From UBA2334 sp049653005 (lineage in GTDB: Bacteria; Pseudomonadota; Gammaproteobacteria; Burkholderiales; Burkholderiaceae_C): a DNA stretch of 64,000 nucleotides. The notes below the pieces were generated by a model. It had not been told where the DNA came from. It searched no databases and saw nothing but the letters and a program-made list of their open reading frames with translations. This document shows positions 17,671 to 26,567 of this stretch, one piece after another. Every line of letters starts with the position of its first letter. Position 1 is the first letter of the stretch. The DNA lies in NCBI GenBank assembly GCA_049653005.1, contig JBASFL010000055.1, positions 1 to 64,000 of the forward strand. Direction: 5' to 3'. The translations under genes were made by a program, and so were the position numbers.

Positions 17671-18636
17671 TCAAGCCTTGTGCTCGTCCGATTCGCCCGT
17701 GTGGTGGTAGTACAGGGCAAGGGGCACCACGATCAGGCCAATCATCACCACCGCCAGCGCAGACGCACGGGGCCAGTTGTTGGCGGTGAACATTTCGTCC
17801 CACACGGCGCGGCCGATCATGATGTTTTCAGGCCCGCCCAGCAGGCTGGGAATGACGAACTCGCCCACCGAAGGGATGAACACCAGCATGAACCCGGCCA
17901 CGATGCCGGCCTTGGACAGCGGCACGGTGATGAGCCAGAACGCCTTGAACGGCGTGGTGCCAAGGTCGTAGGCGGCTTCCAGCAGGCGAAAGTCCATCTT
18001 CACCAGGGTGGCGTACAGCGGCAGCACCATGAAGGGCAAATACACATACGTCATGCCCACCAGCATGGAGACGTTGGTGTAGAGCATCTGGATGGGCTCG
18101 GCAGTCAGCCCCAGCGCCATCAGCAACTGGTTCAGCACGCCCTGGTCGGCCAGGATGCCTTTCCAGGCGTAGACGCGCAGCAAAAACGAGGTCCAGAACG
18201 GCAGCATCACCATCATCAGCAGCGCGGGCCGCACGCTGGCCGGGGAACGCGCAATGAAATACGCAAACGGATAGCCCAGCCCCAGGCACAGCAGGGCGGT
18301 GATGAAGGCGTACCACACCGAGCGCAGGTAGGCCTCGATGTAGAGGGTGTGAAACAGTGCGCCGTCTTCCCCGTCTTTGAAGATGCTCCAGTAGTTTTCG
18401 TACTTCAGCTTCAGCAAGCCGGTGGTGCTGTCCCAGATGGGCTTGAAGGGGTGGATGTCGTTGCCCATGTCCACAAAGCTGATGTAGACCAGGATGAGAA
18501 ACGGCATCAGGAAAAACACGACCAGCCAGGTGTAGGGCACACCGATGACGAAGCGTTTGCCCGGCATGGGCAGGGCAGGCACTTGCCCGGCCTGGGCGGA
18601 GGGGGTGGACGGTGAAGCGGGGGCGGCAGGGTTCAT
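17671..18636 (-). CDS. potH: Putrescine ABC transporter permease PotH
   Basis: This is a 321-residue permease with a Pro/Ala-rich cytoplasmic N-terminus and PGKRFVIGVPYTWLVVFFLMPFL at the first helix. It carries FWTSFLLRVYAWKGIL and the EAA loop LEAAYDLGTTPFKAFWLITVPLS. Length and motifs match PotH/PotB. It forms the heterodimeric channel with PotI and receives putrescine from PotF. The start lies 15 bp after the potG stop, consistent with one transcript. Confidence 0.94.
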   Translation of the reverse strand: MNPAAPASPSTPSAQAGQVPALPMPGKRFVIGVPYTWLVVFFLMPFLILVYISFVDMGNDIHPFKPIWDSTTGLLKLKYENYWSIFKDGEDGALFHTLYIEAYLRSVWYAFITALLCLGLGYPFAYFIARSPASVRPALLMMVMLPFWTSFLLRVYAWKGILADQGVLNQLLMALGLTAEPIQMLYTNVSMLVGMTYVYLPFMVLPLYATLVKMDFRLLEAAYDLGTTPFKAFWLITVPLSKAGIVAGFMLVFIPSVGEFVIPSLLGGPENIMIGRAVWDEMFTANNWPRASALAVVMIGLIVVPLALYYHHTGESDEHKA

Positions 18637-18651
18637 GGCACGGCTCCCGGG

Positions 18652-19788
18652 TCAGTCGCGCAGCACCACGGCGTCGGTGTTGTCCCACCAGAAAAACACG
18701 TCGTCTTCCCAGGTGATGTCGAGCTGGCTGGTGCGGGTGCCGTTGGGCTCGGTGATTTTCAGGCGGTCGCCGTTGGGCGTGGCCACGATGTAGGTGTTGT
18801 ACGAGCCGAAGTAGGCAATCTCTTTCACCTTGCCAGTGAACAGGTTGTGGTCCACCGCCGGGCGCTGCTTGGCAATGCTGACCTTTTCGGGGCGCACGGC
18901 AATGGCCACCTTCATGCCCAGGCTGCCGCTGACGCCGTGGCCCACCTGCACCTCGCCAATGCGGGTGGTGACGGCGCAGCGGTCGGGCTCGTCCACCGAC
19001 AACTGGCCGTCCAGCAGGTTCACGTTGCCAATGAAGTCGGCCACGAAGCGGGTGGCCGGGTATTCGTAAATTTCTTTGGGCGTGCCCACCTGCAACACAC
19101 GGCCCTTGCTCATGACGGCGATGCGGCTGGCCATGGTCATGGCCTCTTCCTGGTCGTGCGTGACCATGACCACCGTCACACCCACTTTTTCAATGATGTT
19201 GACCAGCTCAAACTGGGTTTGCTCGCGCAGTTTTTTGTCCAGCGCGCCCAACGGCTCGTCCAGCAGCAGCAGTTTGGGCTTTTTGGCCAGGCTGCGCGCC
19301 AGCGCCACCCGCTGCTGTTGCCCGCCCGACAACTGGTGGGGCTTGCGCTTGGCAAAGGTGCCCAGCTGCACCAGGTCCAGCATTTCGTCGGTGCGGCGTT
19401 TGATTTCGTCTTTGGGCAAGCCTTCGCGCTTCAGGCCAAAGGCCACGTTCTCCCAAATGTTCAGGTGGGGAAACAGCGCGTAGCTCTGGAACATCATGTT
19501 CACCGGGCGCTCGTAGGGTGGCATGCCCACCACGTCTTGGCCGCCCAGCAAAATTTGGCCCGAAGTGGGCTTCTCAAACCCCGCCAGCATGCGCAACAGG
19601 GTGGACTTGCCGCAGCCCGAGCTGCCCAGCAGCGCAAAAATTTCACCCTTGCCAATGGACAGGCTCACCTCGTCCACGGCCACCGCTTCGTCGAAGCGTT
19701 TGACCAGCTTGATGGTTTCCAGGTACCGCTCGCGGGGCACCTTGTCGGCGGGCTTCAGCGCGGCATGGGGGGCGGGTTTGTCGGCCAT
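18652..19788 (-). CDS. potG: Polyamine ABC transporter ATPase PotG
   Basis: The 378-residue ATPase has Walker A GSSGCGKST near residue 58, Q-loop NMMFQSYALFPHL, signature LSGGQQQRVALARSL, Walker B LLLLDEP and H-loop VMVTHDQEEAM. A C-terminal TOBE domain (IAVRPEKVSI, then FGSYNTYIV) completes the protein. It energises PotHI. I chose MADKPAPH as the start; three upstream repeats of Pro/Thr codons lack support. A strong hairpin just upstream separates it from potF, which probably lowers potG expression relative to the binding protein. Confidence 0.95.
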   Translation of the reverse strand: MADKPAPHAALKPADKVPRERYLETIKLVKRFDEAVAVDEVSLSIGKGEIFALLGSSGCGKSTLLRMLAGFEKPTSGQILLGGQDVVGMPPYERPVNMMFQSYALFPHLNIWENVAFGLKREGLPKDEIKRRTDEMLDLVQLGTFAKRKPHQLSGGQQQRVALARSLAKKPKLLLLDEPLGALDKKLREQTQFELVNIIEKVGVTVVMVTHDQEEAMTMASRIAVMSKGRVLQVGTPKEIYEYPATRFVADFIGNVNLLDGQLSVDEPDRCAVTTRIGEVQVGHGVSGSLGMKVAIAVRPEKVSIAKQRPAVDHNLFTGKVKEIAYFGSYNTYIVATPNGDRLKITEPNGTRTSQLDITWEDDVFFWWDNTDAVVLRD

Positions 19789-19815
19789 GGTGTGGGGGGT
19801 CCTTTGGCGGGGCAA

Positions 19816-19856
19816 CAAAAAGGGCTGTTCACACGGTGCGTCGCATGAACAGCCCT
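19816..19856 (-). terminator. Attenuator or partial terminator between potF and potG
   Basis: Reading leftward, AGGGCTGTTCA pairs perfectly with TGAACAGCCCT (11-bp arms at 19846-19856 and 19821-19831, 14-nt loop), and five T residues follow at once. It lies 46 bp past the potF stop and 28 bp before potG. It fits an intrinsic terminator with read-through that sets a high binding-protein to ATPase ratio. Confidence 0.75.
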
Positions 19857-19902
19857 GGGGAGTGCCGAATGGGCAACTCAGGTCAGCGGTTGAAGGCTGG
19901 GC

Positions 19903-21063
19903 TCACTTGCCTTTTTTGAAGGCGTTGTAAGCAGTGGCCATGGCTTCGCGGGCTTCGTTGGTGAAGCTGCTGGGCGGGATCATCTTGGGCATGTAATCGG
20001 CCGACACAAAAATGGTGCCGTTGCTGGCGATTTCGGGCTTGATTTTGTCCTTCGCCGCCAGGTTGCCGCTGTTGTAGGTCATCTCGTTGGCCATCGCCGC
20101 GCCGTTTTCGGGGCGCAGGAAGAAGTCGATGAACGCCAGGGCGTTTTGCGGGTGCTTGGCGTCTTTGGTGATGGCCATGGTGTCGGCAAACATCAGCGCA
20201 CCGGTGCTGGGCAGCAGGGCCTCGATCACGTCTTTGCTTTTGTTTTCAACGGCGCGGCCCGCCGCGATGTTGATGTCGCCCGCCCAACCGATGGCCACAC
20301 AGGCCTTGCCACCGGCAATGTCGTCGATCATGGTGCTGCTGAAAATGCGCACGTCTTTGCGCACCTTGGCCAGCATGTCGGTGGCCACTTTGTAGTCGTC
20401 CGCGCTGTTGCTGTAAGCGTCTTTGCCCACGTAGTGCAGGGCCACCGGCATGATTTCGGTGGGGGAATCGAGGTAGGCAATGCCGCAGCTCTTGAGCTTG
20501 GCGGTGTACTCGGGCTTGAACACCAGGTCCCACGCGTTTTCGGGCATGGCCATGCCTTTGAGGGCTTTTTCAACTTTGGTCTTGTTGATGCCCACGGTGG
20601 TGAAGCTCCAGGCCCAGGGCACCAGGTGCTTGTTGTCGGGGTCGGCCTTGGACAGCACCTGCATCACCGCAGGGTCCAGGTTTTTCAGGTTGGCGACCTT
20701 GGTTTTGTCCAGCGGCTGAAACAGACCGCCTTCAATTTGGGGCTTGGCAAACACCGAGCCGGGCACCACGATGTCGTAGCCCGTGTTGCCGGCCACCAGT
20801 TTGGCGTGCAGGGCTTCGTTGGTTTCAAAGGTGTCGTAGTTGACCTTGATGCCGGTTTCTTTCTCGAACGCGGCGATCATGCCTTCGGGGATGTAGTCGG
20901 GCCAGTTGTAGATATTCAACACCTTCTCTTCGGCGGGCGGCGCAGCAGGTGCAGCGGCCACAGGCGCCGGTGCGGGCGCAGCGGCAGGCGCGGGTTCTTC
21001 CTTCTTGCCGCAAGACGCCAGCAAAACGGCCGCAGCGGCCAAAGCCAAAACATGCTTGTTCAT
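19903..21063 (-). CDS. potF: Putrescine-binding periplasmic lipoprotein PotF
   Basis: The 386-residue solute-binding protein has a lipoprotein signal (LAAAAVLLASCGKKEE) and an unusually long Ala/Pro linker. The mature domain begins VLNIYNWPDYIPEGMIAAFE, the classic PotF/PotD opening. Segments VNYDTFETNEALHAKL, IVVPGSVFAKPQIEGG and ACVAIGWAGDINIA match polyamine binders. The Cys after LLAS suggests lipid anchoring rather than a free periplasmic protein. It is the first of the potFGHI genes and is followed by a hairpin that may boost its relative expression. Confidence 0.95.
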   Translation of the reverse strand: MNKHVLALAAAAVLLASCGKKEEPAPAAAPAPAPVAAAPAAPPAEEKVLNIYNWPDYIPEGMIAAFEKETGIKVNYDTFETNEALHAKLVAGNTGYDIVVPGSVFAKPQIEGGLFQPLDKTKVANLKNLDPAVMQVLSKADPDNKHLVPWAWSFTTVGINKTKVEKALKGMAMPENAWDLVFKPEYTAKLKSCGIAYLDSPTEIMPVALHYVGKDAYSNSADDYKVATDMLAKVRKDVRIFSSTMIDDIAGGKACVAIGWAGDINIAAGRAVENKSKDVIEALLPSTGALMFADTMAITKDAKHPQNALAFIDFFLRPENGAAMANEMTYNSGNLAAKDKIKPEIASNGTIFVSADYMPKMIPPSSFTNEAREAMATAYNAFKKGK

Positions 21064-21169
21064 GGTGCACTTCACTCCAGAAATTGAAGACAAAAGGGTT
21101 GAAACCTGTTGAAAAAAGCCGAGCAAGAATCGGGCCGAATGATTGTAGTCAGGGTGCAGATGTGGCACA

Positions 21170-22735
21170 TCAAACGGTTTCCACCTCAAACCCCACGATG
21201 TTGCGGCTGTCTTTGCTGAACTCCACCCCCACCAGGTGAATGGGCTCGCCCCGGGCACGGTATTTGTCGGCGTAACGCATGTCTTTGATCTGCTGCAGCG
21301 CACGCCCCTCGGGTACCAGCTCCACCACCTTGAACTCAAACACGAACACCTGGGCGTTGAACAGCACCGCCATGTCAATGCGGCCTTTGTTGGTGGTGTC
21401 TTCCAGCCGGATGTCCAGCCCCAGCGCGGCAAAGTGGCTGTAAAAAATGCTGGCCCAGTAGCCTTCAAACTGGGCAATCGGGCTGTTGCGGTACCAGTCG
21501 TGCGGGATGCTGGCAAAAAAGGCGTGGAACAGGATTTGCAGGCCCGCGAAGTCCCGCGCCTCCAACAGCCGGTACAGGCGCCCAATGTGCGGGCCTGGAA
21601 TGGAGGGGTTGCCCACCAAGTGCTGCAACAAGCTGTCGTTCAAGCTGGCCTGCACCTCCAGGTTGGGGTACTTGAGGGTGACCTCCATGCGCCCCGGTAT
21701 TTGCCAGACCGAACCGATGGTGAGGTAGCCGGCCTGGAACATGAGCGCCTCGGGCGGGATGTGGTCCACGTCGAAGGTGGACAGCAGCGCCTCGGCGGCC
21801 ACCAGGCGGCCGATGTCGGGCGTGAAGGTTTGGGCCTTGGCCAGCAGGTTGATCAGAAACGTGGGGGTGCCGGTCTCGAACCAGTAGGGCTTGAATTCGC
21901 GGTTGCGAAACAGCAGCAGCAGGTCAAACGGGTTGTAAACGCTCTCGCCCAGCCAGTTGTAGCCGTTGTACCAGCGCCGCACGTCTTCACGATCCAGCCC
22001 CGGCAGCTCGGGCGCAAACACGGCGTCCACGTCGGTGTCGGTGTAGCCGCAAATGGCGCTGTAGCGGGCGTTGAGGGTGATGTCTTCCAGGTGGTTGAGC
22101 CCCGAGAACAAGCTCACCTTGCTGAACTTGCTCACACCGGTGATGAACACAAAGCGCAGGTGTTCGTCGGCGTCTTTGAGCACGCTGTAAAAATCCTTCA
22201 GCCCCTCGCGCATCTCCAGTGCCACCGCGCTGTCGGTGATGTTGTCGAGTATGGGTTTGTCGTATTCGTCCACCAGCACCACGGCGGTTTGGCCGGTTTG
22301 GTGGTGCACACGCACGAGCAAATCGGCCAGGCGGCTGCGTGCATCGGGAAACTGGGCAGGCAGGCCAAACTGGGTTTCGTGCTCATGCAGCTTCTGGTGC
22401 AACACGGCATCCAGGTCCGCCCGGTTTTTAAGCACGCCCCCACCAAAGCTGATGCGAATGACCGGGTGCGTGTGTGCCCAGTCCCAACTCCCATCGGCGG
22501 CCAACCCCTTGAACAATGCCCGTTTGCCTTCAAACAACTGTTTGAGCGTGTCCAGAAACAGGCTTTTGCCGAACCGGCGCGGGCGGCTCAAAAAGTAGCA
22601 ATTGCCCGTTTGCGCCAGGTCAACCGCATAGCCGGTTTTGTCCACGTAGTAGTGCTCATCTCCGTCGCGCAACTTGGCAAAGGTTTGAATACCGATGGGC
22701 AGCTTTTTGCGGGCAAGGTTGGCTTGGGCGGTCAT
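21170..22735 (-). CDS. AAA-ATPase-like / PD-(D/E)XK nuclease superfamily protein
   Basis: The 521-residue protein has the architecture of the AAA-ATPase_like (PF09820) plus PDDEXK_9 (PF08011) family, often labelled DUF1703. It opens KKLPIGIQTFAKLRDGDEHYYVDKTGY. The degenerate P-loop region is FLSRPRRFGKSLFLDTLK, and a Walker-B-like VVLVDEYDKPILDN follows. The C-terminal nuclease-like part has RIDMAVLFNAQVFVFEFKVVE (D...ExK) and the AA(Q)QIKDMRYADKY-type ending. The role is unknown; these genes are common mobile or accessory genes. It interrupts the otherwise polyamine-related gene run between spuC and potF, in the same orientation. Confidence 0.85.
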   Translation of the reverse strand: MTAQANLARKKLPIGIQTFAKLRDGDEHYYVDKTGYAVDLAQTGNCYFLSRPRRFGKSLFLDTLKQLFEGKRALFKGLAADGSWDWAHTHPVIRISFGGGVLKNRADLDAVLHQKLHEHETQFGLPAQFPDARSRLADLLVRVHHQTGQTAVVLVDEYDKPILDNITDSAVALEMREGLKDFYSVLKDADEHLRFVFITGVSKFSKVSLFSGLNHLEDITLNARYSAICGYTDTDVDAVFAPELPGLDREDVRRWYNGYNWLGESVYNPFDLLLLFRNREFKPYWFETGTPTFLINLLAKAQTFTPDIGRLVAAEALLSTFDVDHIPPEALMFQAGYLTIGSVWQIPGRMEVTLKYPNLEVQASLNDSLLQHLVGNPSIPGPHIGRLYRLLEARDFAGLQILFHAFFASIPHDWYRNSPIAQFEGYWASIFYSHFAALGLDIRLEDTTNKGRIDMAVLFNAQVFVFEFKVVELVPEGRALQQIKDMRYADKYRARGEPIHLVGVEFSKDSRNIVGFEVETV

Positions 22736-22765
22736 GGTTTCATTTTGACAGGGCAGACATGGCGT

Positions 22766-24178
22766 TCAACCCCAATGCCCGGCCGCTTGCAGCTCGTCCA
22801 GCGTCAAGTCCAGCACCCGGCGGATCAGGCCCAGCATCTCGTCGATTTGCGTGTGGGTCATGGTCAGCGGCGGGGCAATGATCATGCGGTCACCCACGGC
22901 GCGCATGATGAGCCCGTTTTTGAAGCAATGCGCCCGGCACTTCATGCCCACGGCCAGGTCTTCGGGGAACAGCTGCATGCGACCGTCGGCCCCCTTTGTT
23001 TTGCTTTTCACCAGCACCAGGCCAGCCACAAAACCGCAGGTTTCGGCCACGCCCACCAGCGGGTGGTCGGCCAGCTCGGCATAGCGTTGGGCCAGGTAGG
23101 GGCCGATGTCGTCTTTCACGCGGCCGGGCAGGTTCTCGCGTTCCATCAGCTCGATGTTGGCCAGCGCCACCGCGCAGGCCACGGGGTGGCCGCTGTAGGT
23201 GTAGCCGTGGTTGAACTCGCCGCCCTGCTCGATCAGCACCTGGGCCACGCGGTTGCCCACCATCACGCCGCCCAGCGGGATGTAGCCGCTGGTCACGGCC
23301 TTGGCAAACGTGACCAGGTCGGGCTTGTAGCCGAACTTTTCATAGGCAAACCAGTGGCCCAGGCGGCCAAAGGCGCAAATGACCTCGTCGCTCACCAGCA
23401 AGATGCCGTATTTGTCGACGATGCGCTGGATTTCGGGCCAATACGTGTCGGGCGGGATGATGACGCCGCCTGCACCCTGCACCGGCTCGGCAATGAAGGC
23501 CGCCACCTTGTCGGCACCCAGTTCCAGAATTTTGGCCTCCAGCCAGCCTGCGGCGCGCACGCCGAACTCGGCCGCCGTTTCGCCCGGCAGGCCTGCTTCA
23601 AAAAAGTAAGGCTGGCCGATGTGGGTGATGTTGGGAATGGGCAAATCGCCCTGCGCGTGCATGCCGCTCATGCCACCCAGCGACGCGCCCGCCATGGTGC
23701 TGCCGTGGTACGCGTTGTGCCGGCTGATGATGACCTTGCGCTGCGGCTGGCCCAGCAAATCCCAGTAACGGCGCACCATGCGCACGTTGGAGTCGTTGCT
23801 TTCGCTGCCGCTGCTGCTGTAAAAAACATGCTCAAAGCTCCGGCCATCCACCGTGGGCGCAAGAGACGCCAGCTTGGTCGCCAACTGCACCGCTGGCACG
23901 TTGGTGGTTTGGAAAAAGCTGTTGTAAAACGGCAGCTTCATCATCTGGGCCTGAGCGGCATCGGCCAACTCTTTTCGGCCGTAGCCCGCGTTCACGCACC
24001 ACAGGCCACTCATGCCGTCGAGCATGCGCTGGCCTTCGCTGTCCCAGATGTAAATGCCTTCGGCCCGGTCAATCACCCGCGCACCGCGCGTGGCCAGGTC
24101 GCCGTGGTCGGTGAAGGGGTGGATGAAGTGGGCGCTGTCCAGGGCTTGAATCTCGCGCGTGTTCAGGGGTGCGTTCAT
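22766..24178 (-). CDS. spuC: Putrescine-pyruvate aminotransferase (SpuC-like)
   Basis: The 470-residue class III aminotransferase probably transfers the amino group of putrescine to pyruvate, giving 4-aminobutanal. Motifs are MLDGMSGLWCVNAGYGRKELADAA near the N-terminus, FYSSSGSESNDSNVRMVRRYW, HNAYHGSTMAGASLGGM, AEPVQGAGGVI, LVSDEVICAFGRLG and the PLP-lysine segment LVTFAKAVTSGYIPLGG. These fit SpuC and omega-transaminases. MNAPLNTREI was chosen as start. It offers an alternative to the glutamylated PuuA-PuuB route in the same cluster. It is 76 bp after puuA, with a dispersed repeat in the gap. Confidence 0.88.
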   Translation of the reverse strand: MNAPLNTREIQALDSAHFIHPFTDHGDLATRGARVIDRAEGIYIWDSEGQRMLDGMSGLWCVNAGYGRKELADAAQAQMMKLPFYNSFFQTTNVPAVQLATKLASLAPTVDGRSFEHVFYSSSGSESNDSNVRMVRRYWDLLGQPQRKVIISRHNAYHGSTMAGASLGGMSGMHAQGDLPIPNITHIGQPYFFEAGLPGETAAEFGVRAAGWLEAKILELGADKVAAFIAEPVQGAGGVIIPPDTYWPEIQRIVDKYGILLVSDEVICAFGRLGHWFAYEKFGYKPDLVTFAKAVTSGYIPLGGVMVGNRVAQVLIEQGGEFNHGYTYSGHPVACAVALANIELMERENLPGRVKDDIGPYLAQRYAELADHPLVGVAETCGFVAGLVLVKSKTKGADGRMQLFPEDLAVGMKCRAHCFKNGLIMRAVGDRMIIAPPLTMTHTQIDEMLGLIRRVLDLTLDELQAAGHWG

Positions 24179-24194
24179 GGCTGTTTTCTCAATC

Positions 24195-24246
24195 AAAAAT
24201 GGCTCTGGCGCTTTTCTGTGTTCAACAGTTTGCTATTGAATACAGA
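24195..24246 (-). repeat. Dispersed short repeat, copy C
   Basis: On the minus strand CTGTATTCAATAGCAAACTG, then TTGAACACAG and AAAAGCGCCAGAGCCATTTTTG. The CTGTATTCAA and TTGAACACAG parts are an almost perfect inverted pair, so the repeat can form a hairpin. It fills the puuA-spuC gap. Confidence 0.78.
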
Positions 24247-24254
24247 AGTCAAAA

Positions 24255-25625
24255 TCACACGTGCAGCAGCAGGTGCTCGCGTTCCCAGGGTGAAATCACC
24301 TTCATGAACTCGGCGTACTCCAGCTCTTTGATCTCGGTGTAGATGGTGATGAACTCGTGGCCCAACACGTCGTGCAGGTCGGTTTCCTTGCGCAGCATGT
24401 CCAGCGCCTCACCCAAGCTGCGGGGCAGCGAATAGGGGGCAAGGTAGGCATCGCCCTTCATTTCGGGTTTGGGCTTGATCTTGTTTTTCAGGCCCAGATA
24501 ACCACAGGCCAGCGTCATGGCCATGGCCACGTAGGGGTTGGCGTCGGCACCGATCACGCGGTTTTCCACCCGGCGCGCCTGCGGGGGCGAAATGGGCGAG
24601 CGGATGCCCACCGTGCGGTTGTCGTAGCCCCACTCAATGTTGATGGGCGCGGCGGTGTGGCGGCTCAGGCGGCGGTAGCTGTTCACATACGGTGCGGCCA
24701 GCGCCATGGCGGCGGGCACGTAGCGCTGCAAGCCGCCGATGTAATGGAAAAACGCCTCGGACGGCGACCCGTCTTCGTTGCTGAAAATGTTTTTGCCCGT
24801 TTCCTTGCTCACGATGCTCTGGTGCACGTGCATGGCGCTGCCCGGCTCGCCCGCAATGGGTTTGGCCATGAAGGTGGCGTACATGTCGTGGCGCAGCGCG
24901 GCCTCGCGCACGGTGCGTTTGAAGAAAAACACCTCGTCGGCCAAGCCCAGCGGGTGGGCGTGGAAGAAGTTGATTTCCATCTGCCCGGCGCCAATTTCGT
25001 GGATCAGCGTGTCCACGTTCAGCTCCATCTTGTCGCAGTAGTCGTAGATTTCTTCAAACAGCGGGTCGAACTCGTTCACCGCGTCAATGCTGTAGGCCTG
25101 GCGCGAGGTTTCGGCCCGGCCGCTGCGGCCAATGGGCGGCTTCAGCGGCACGTTGGGGTCGGTGTTGCGGGCGGTCAGGTAGAACTCCAACTCTGGCGCC
25201 ACCACGGGCTCCAAGCCTTCGGCTTCGTACAGCTCGCACACGCGGCGCAGCACGCTGCGGGGGGCAAAGGGCACCAGCTTGCCCGCGTTGTCAAAACAGT
25301 CGTGAATCACCTGCGCCGTGGGGTCGGTGGCCCAGGGCACGATGCGCACGGTGCTGGGGTCGGGCCGCAGCTGCATGTCTTTGTCGGTGGGGTCCACCAC
25401 GTCGTAGTAGGGGCCACTTTCAGGGAATTCACCCGTCACGCCCATGCCCACGATGGCTTGGGGCAAACGCATGCCCCGGTCTTCGGTGAACTTGCCACGC
25501 GGCAAAATTTTGCCCCGGGCCACACCGGTCAGGTCGGGCACCAGGCATTCCACCTCGGTCACGCGGCGGGCGTTGAGCCAGTGTTCCAGGTCGTTGAAAG
25601 TCAGGTTGGTTTTGGCGGCTGTCAT
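24255..25625 (-). CDS. puuA: Gamma-glutamylputrescine synthetase (PuuA-like glutamine synthetase)
   Basis: The 456-residue glutamine-synthetase-fold enzyme should ligate glutamate to putrescine with ATP, the first step of the glutamylated pathway. Visible motifs are CLVPDLTGVARGKILPRGKF, APELEFYL, HEIGAGQMEINFFHAHPL, GSAMHVHQSIV, YDNRTVGIRSP and ENRVIGADANPY. The pairing with puuD (45 bp upstream) and the nearby puuB and puuC strongly supports PuuA rather than GlnA. The adenylylation tyrosine loop typical of GlnA is absent, as expected. MTAAKTNLTF is the preferred start. Confidence 0.92.
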   Translation of the reverse strand: MTAAKTNLTFNDLEHWLNARRVTEVECLVPDLTGVARGKILPRGKFTEDRGMRLPQAIVGMGVTGEFPESGPYYDVVDPTDKDMQLRPDPSTVRIVPWATDPTAQVIHDCFDNAGKLVPFAPRSVLRRVCELYEAEGLEPVVAPELEFYLTARNTDPNVPLKPPIGRSGRAETSRQAYSIDAVNEFDPLFEEIYDYCDKMELNVDTLIHEIGAGQMEINFFHAHPLGLADEVFFFKRTVREAALRHDMYATFMAKPIAGEPGSAMHVHQSIVSKETGKNIFSNEDGSPSEAFFHYIGGLQRYVPAAMALAAPYVNSYRRLSRHTAAPINIEWGYDNRTVGIRSPISPPQARRVENRVIGADANPYVAMAMTLACGYLGLKNKIKPKPEMKGDAYLAPYSLPRSLGEALDMLRKETDLHDVLGHEFITIYTEIKELEYAEFMKVISPWEREHLLLHV

Positions 25626-25670
25626 ACAAAGCAAAAGAAGTTGAGACGCAAGAAAAACGGGGGCGGTGCG

Positions 25671-26462
25671 TCAGCTTCCTTTGGGCCTCCCACGGCGGCG
25701 GGTCTCGCAGGCCTCGCCAAAGGCCTTGAAGATGGCGGTGTAAAACGGGTTTTCCCAGCAGCGCCACTCGGGGTGCCACTGCATGGCCACCGCGAACGCT
25801 CGGGCGCCTTCGATTTCAAACGACTCCACCAGCCCGTCGGGCGCGTGGGCCAAGGCCCGCAAGCCGGGGGCCAACCGGTTCACGCCCTGGCCGTGCAACG
25901 AGTTCACCTGTGCCGTGGTGCCCCCCGCCCAGGTGGCCAGGCAACTGCCGGGCACGATGTTGATGGGGTGCACGGGCGCGTATTGCACCTCGGGCGGCTC
26001 GGTGGGCGGGTCTCGGTGGTCCATCATGCCGGGCACCACCTGCACTTGCTGGTGCAGGCTGCCGCCCAAGGCCACGTTGATTTCCTGGTAACCCCGGCAA
26101 ATGCCCAGCAGTGGCACGCCCTGGGCCACACACGCCTTGATCAGCGCCAGCGTCAGGCCGTCGCGCTCGGGGTCCAGCGGCAGGCTGGGGTCGGCCACGG
26201 GTTCGTCGAAATGGCTGGGGTGCACGTTGGACGGGGAGCCGGTCAGCATCACCCCATCGACCAACGCCAGCAGCGCTGGGATCTGGCTGGCCTGCGCCAG
26301 CGGGAACATGACCGGCTGGGCGGCTGCCCCCACTTTCACGGCACGGGCGTATTTGTCGCCCAGCACCAGGTAAGGCATGCGGTGCAGGTCGTCACCCAGC
26401 AGGCGGTGGTCGGCGGGCAGCCACACCAGAGGGGGGACCGATGGAACGGAAGGCTCATCCAT
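25671..26462 (-). CDS. puuD: Gamma-glutamyl-GABA hydrolase PuuD (peptidase C26)
   Basis: The 263-residue class I glutamine-amidotransferase-like hydrolase releases GABA and glutamate from gamma-glutamyl-GABA. The nucleophile is in PLLGICRGYQEINVALGG, the catalytic His in AVAMQWHPEW, and the N-terminal part contains GVMLTGSPSNVHPSHF. MDEPSVPSVPPLVWLPADHR was chosen because upstream codons run into the intergenic promoter. It is the first gene of the leftward puuD-puuA-spuC run and is divergent from the MocR-type regulator, sharing a 105-bp control region with it. Confidence 0.92.
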   Translation of the reverse strand: MDEPSVPSVPPLVWLPADHRLLGDDLHRMPYLVLGDKYARAVKVGAAAQPVMFPLAQASQIPALLALVDGVMLTGSPSNVHPSHFDEPVADPSLPLDPERDGLTLALIKACVAQGVPLLGICRGYQEINVALGGSLHQQVQVVPGMMDHRDPPTEPPEVQYAPVHPINIVPGSCLATWAGGTTAQVNSLHGQGVNRLAPGLRALAHAPDGLVESFEIEGARAFAVAMQWHPEWRCWENPFYTAIFKAFGEACETRRRGRPKGS

Positions 26463-26567
26463 GCACAAAACTCCTGTGTTCGCACCCATTGTGCCCGCTG
26501 AATTGGCTGGGCAATGGCTCCATTCGTGGCACCATGGGGGTACCACTTGCCCCCGTCATCGGCCCCC

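Noticed and set aside
21236..24307. A 1023-codon open frame on the plus strand
   Set aside because: It runs antisense to the AAA/PDDEXK and SpuC genes, is full of His, Gln, Val and Ala repeats expected from high-GC antisense, and has no recognisable domain.
26463..26567. MocR direct-repeat operator between puuD and the regulator
   Set aside because: TTGGCT and ATGGCT occur close together, but the spacing and match are too loose to call a site.
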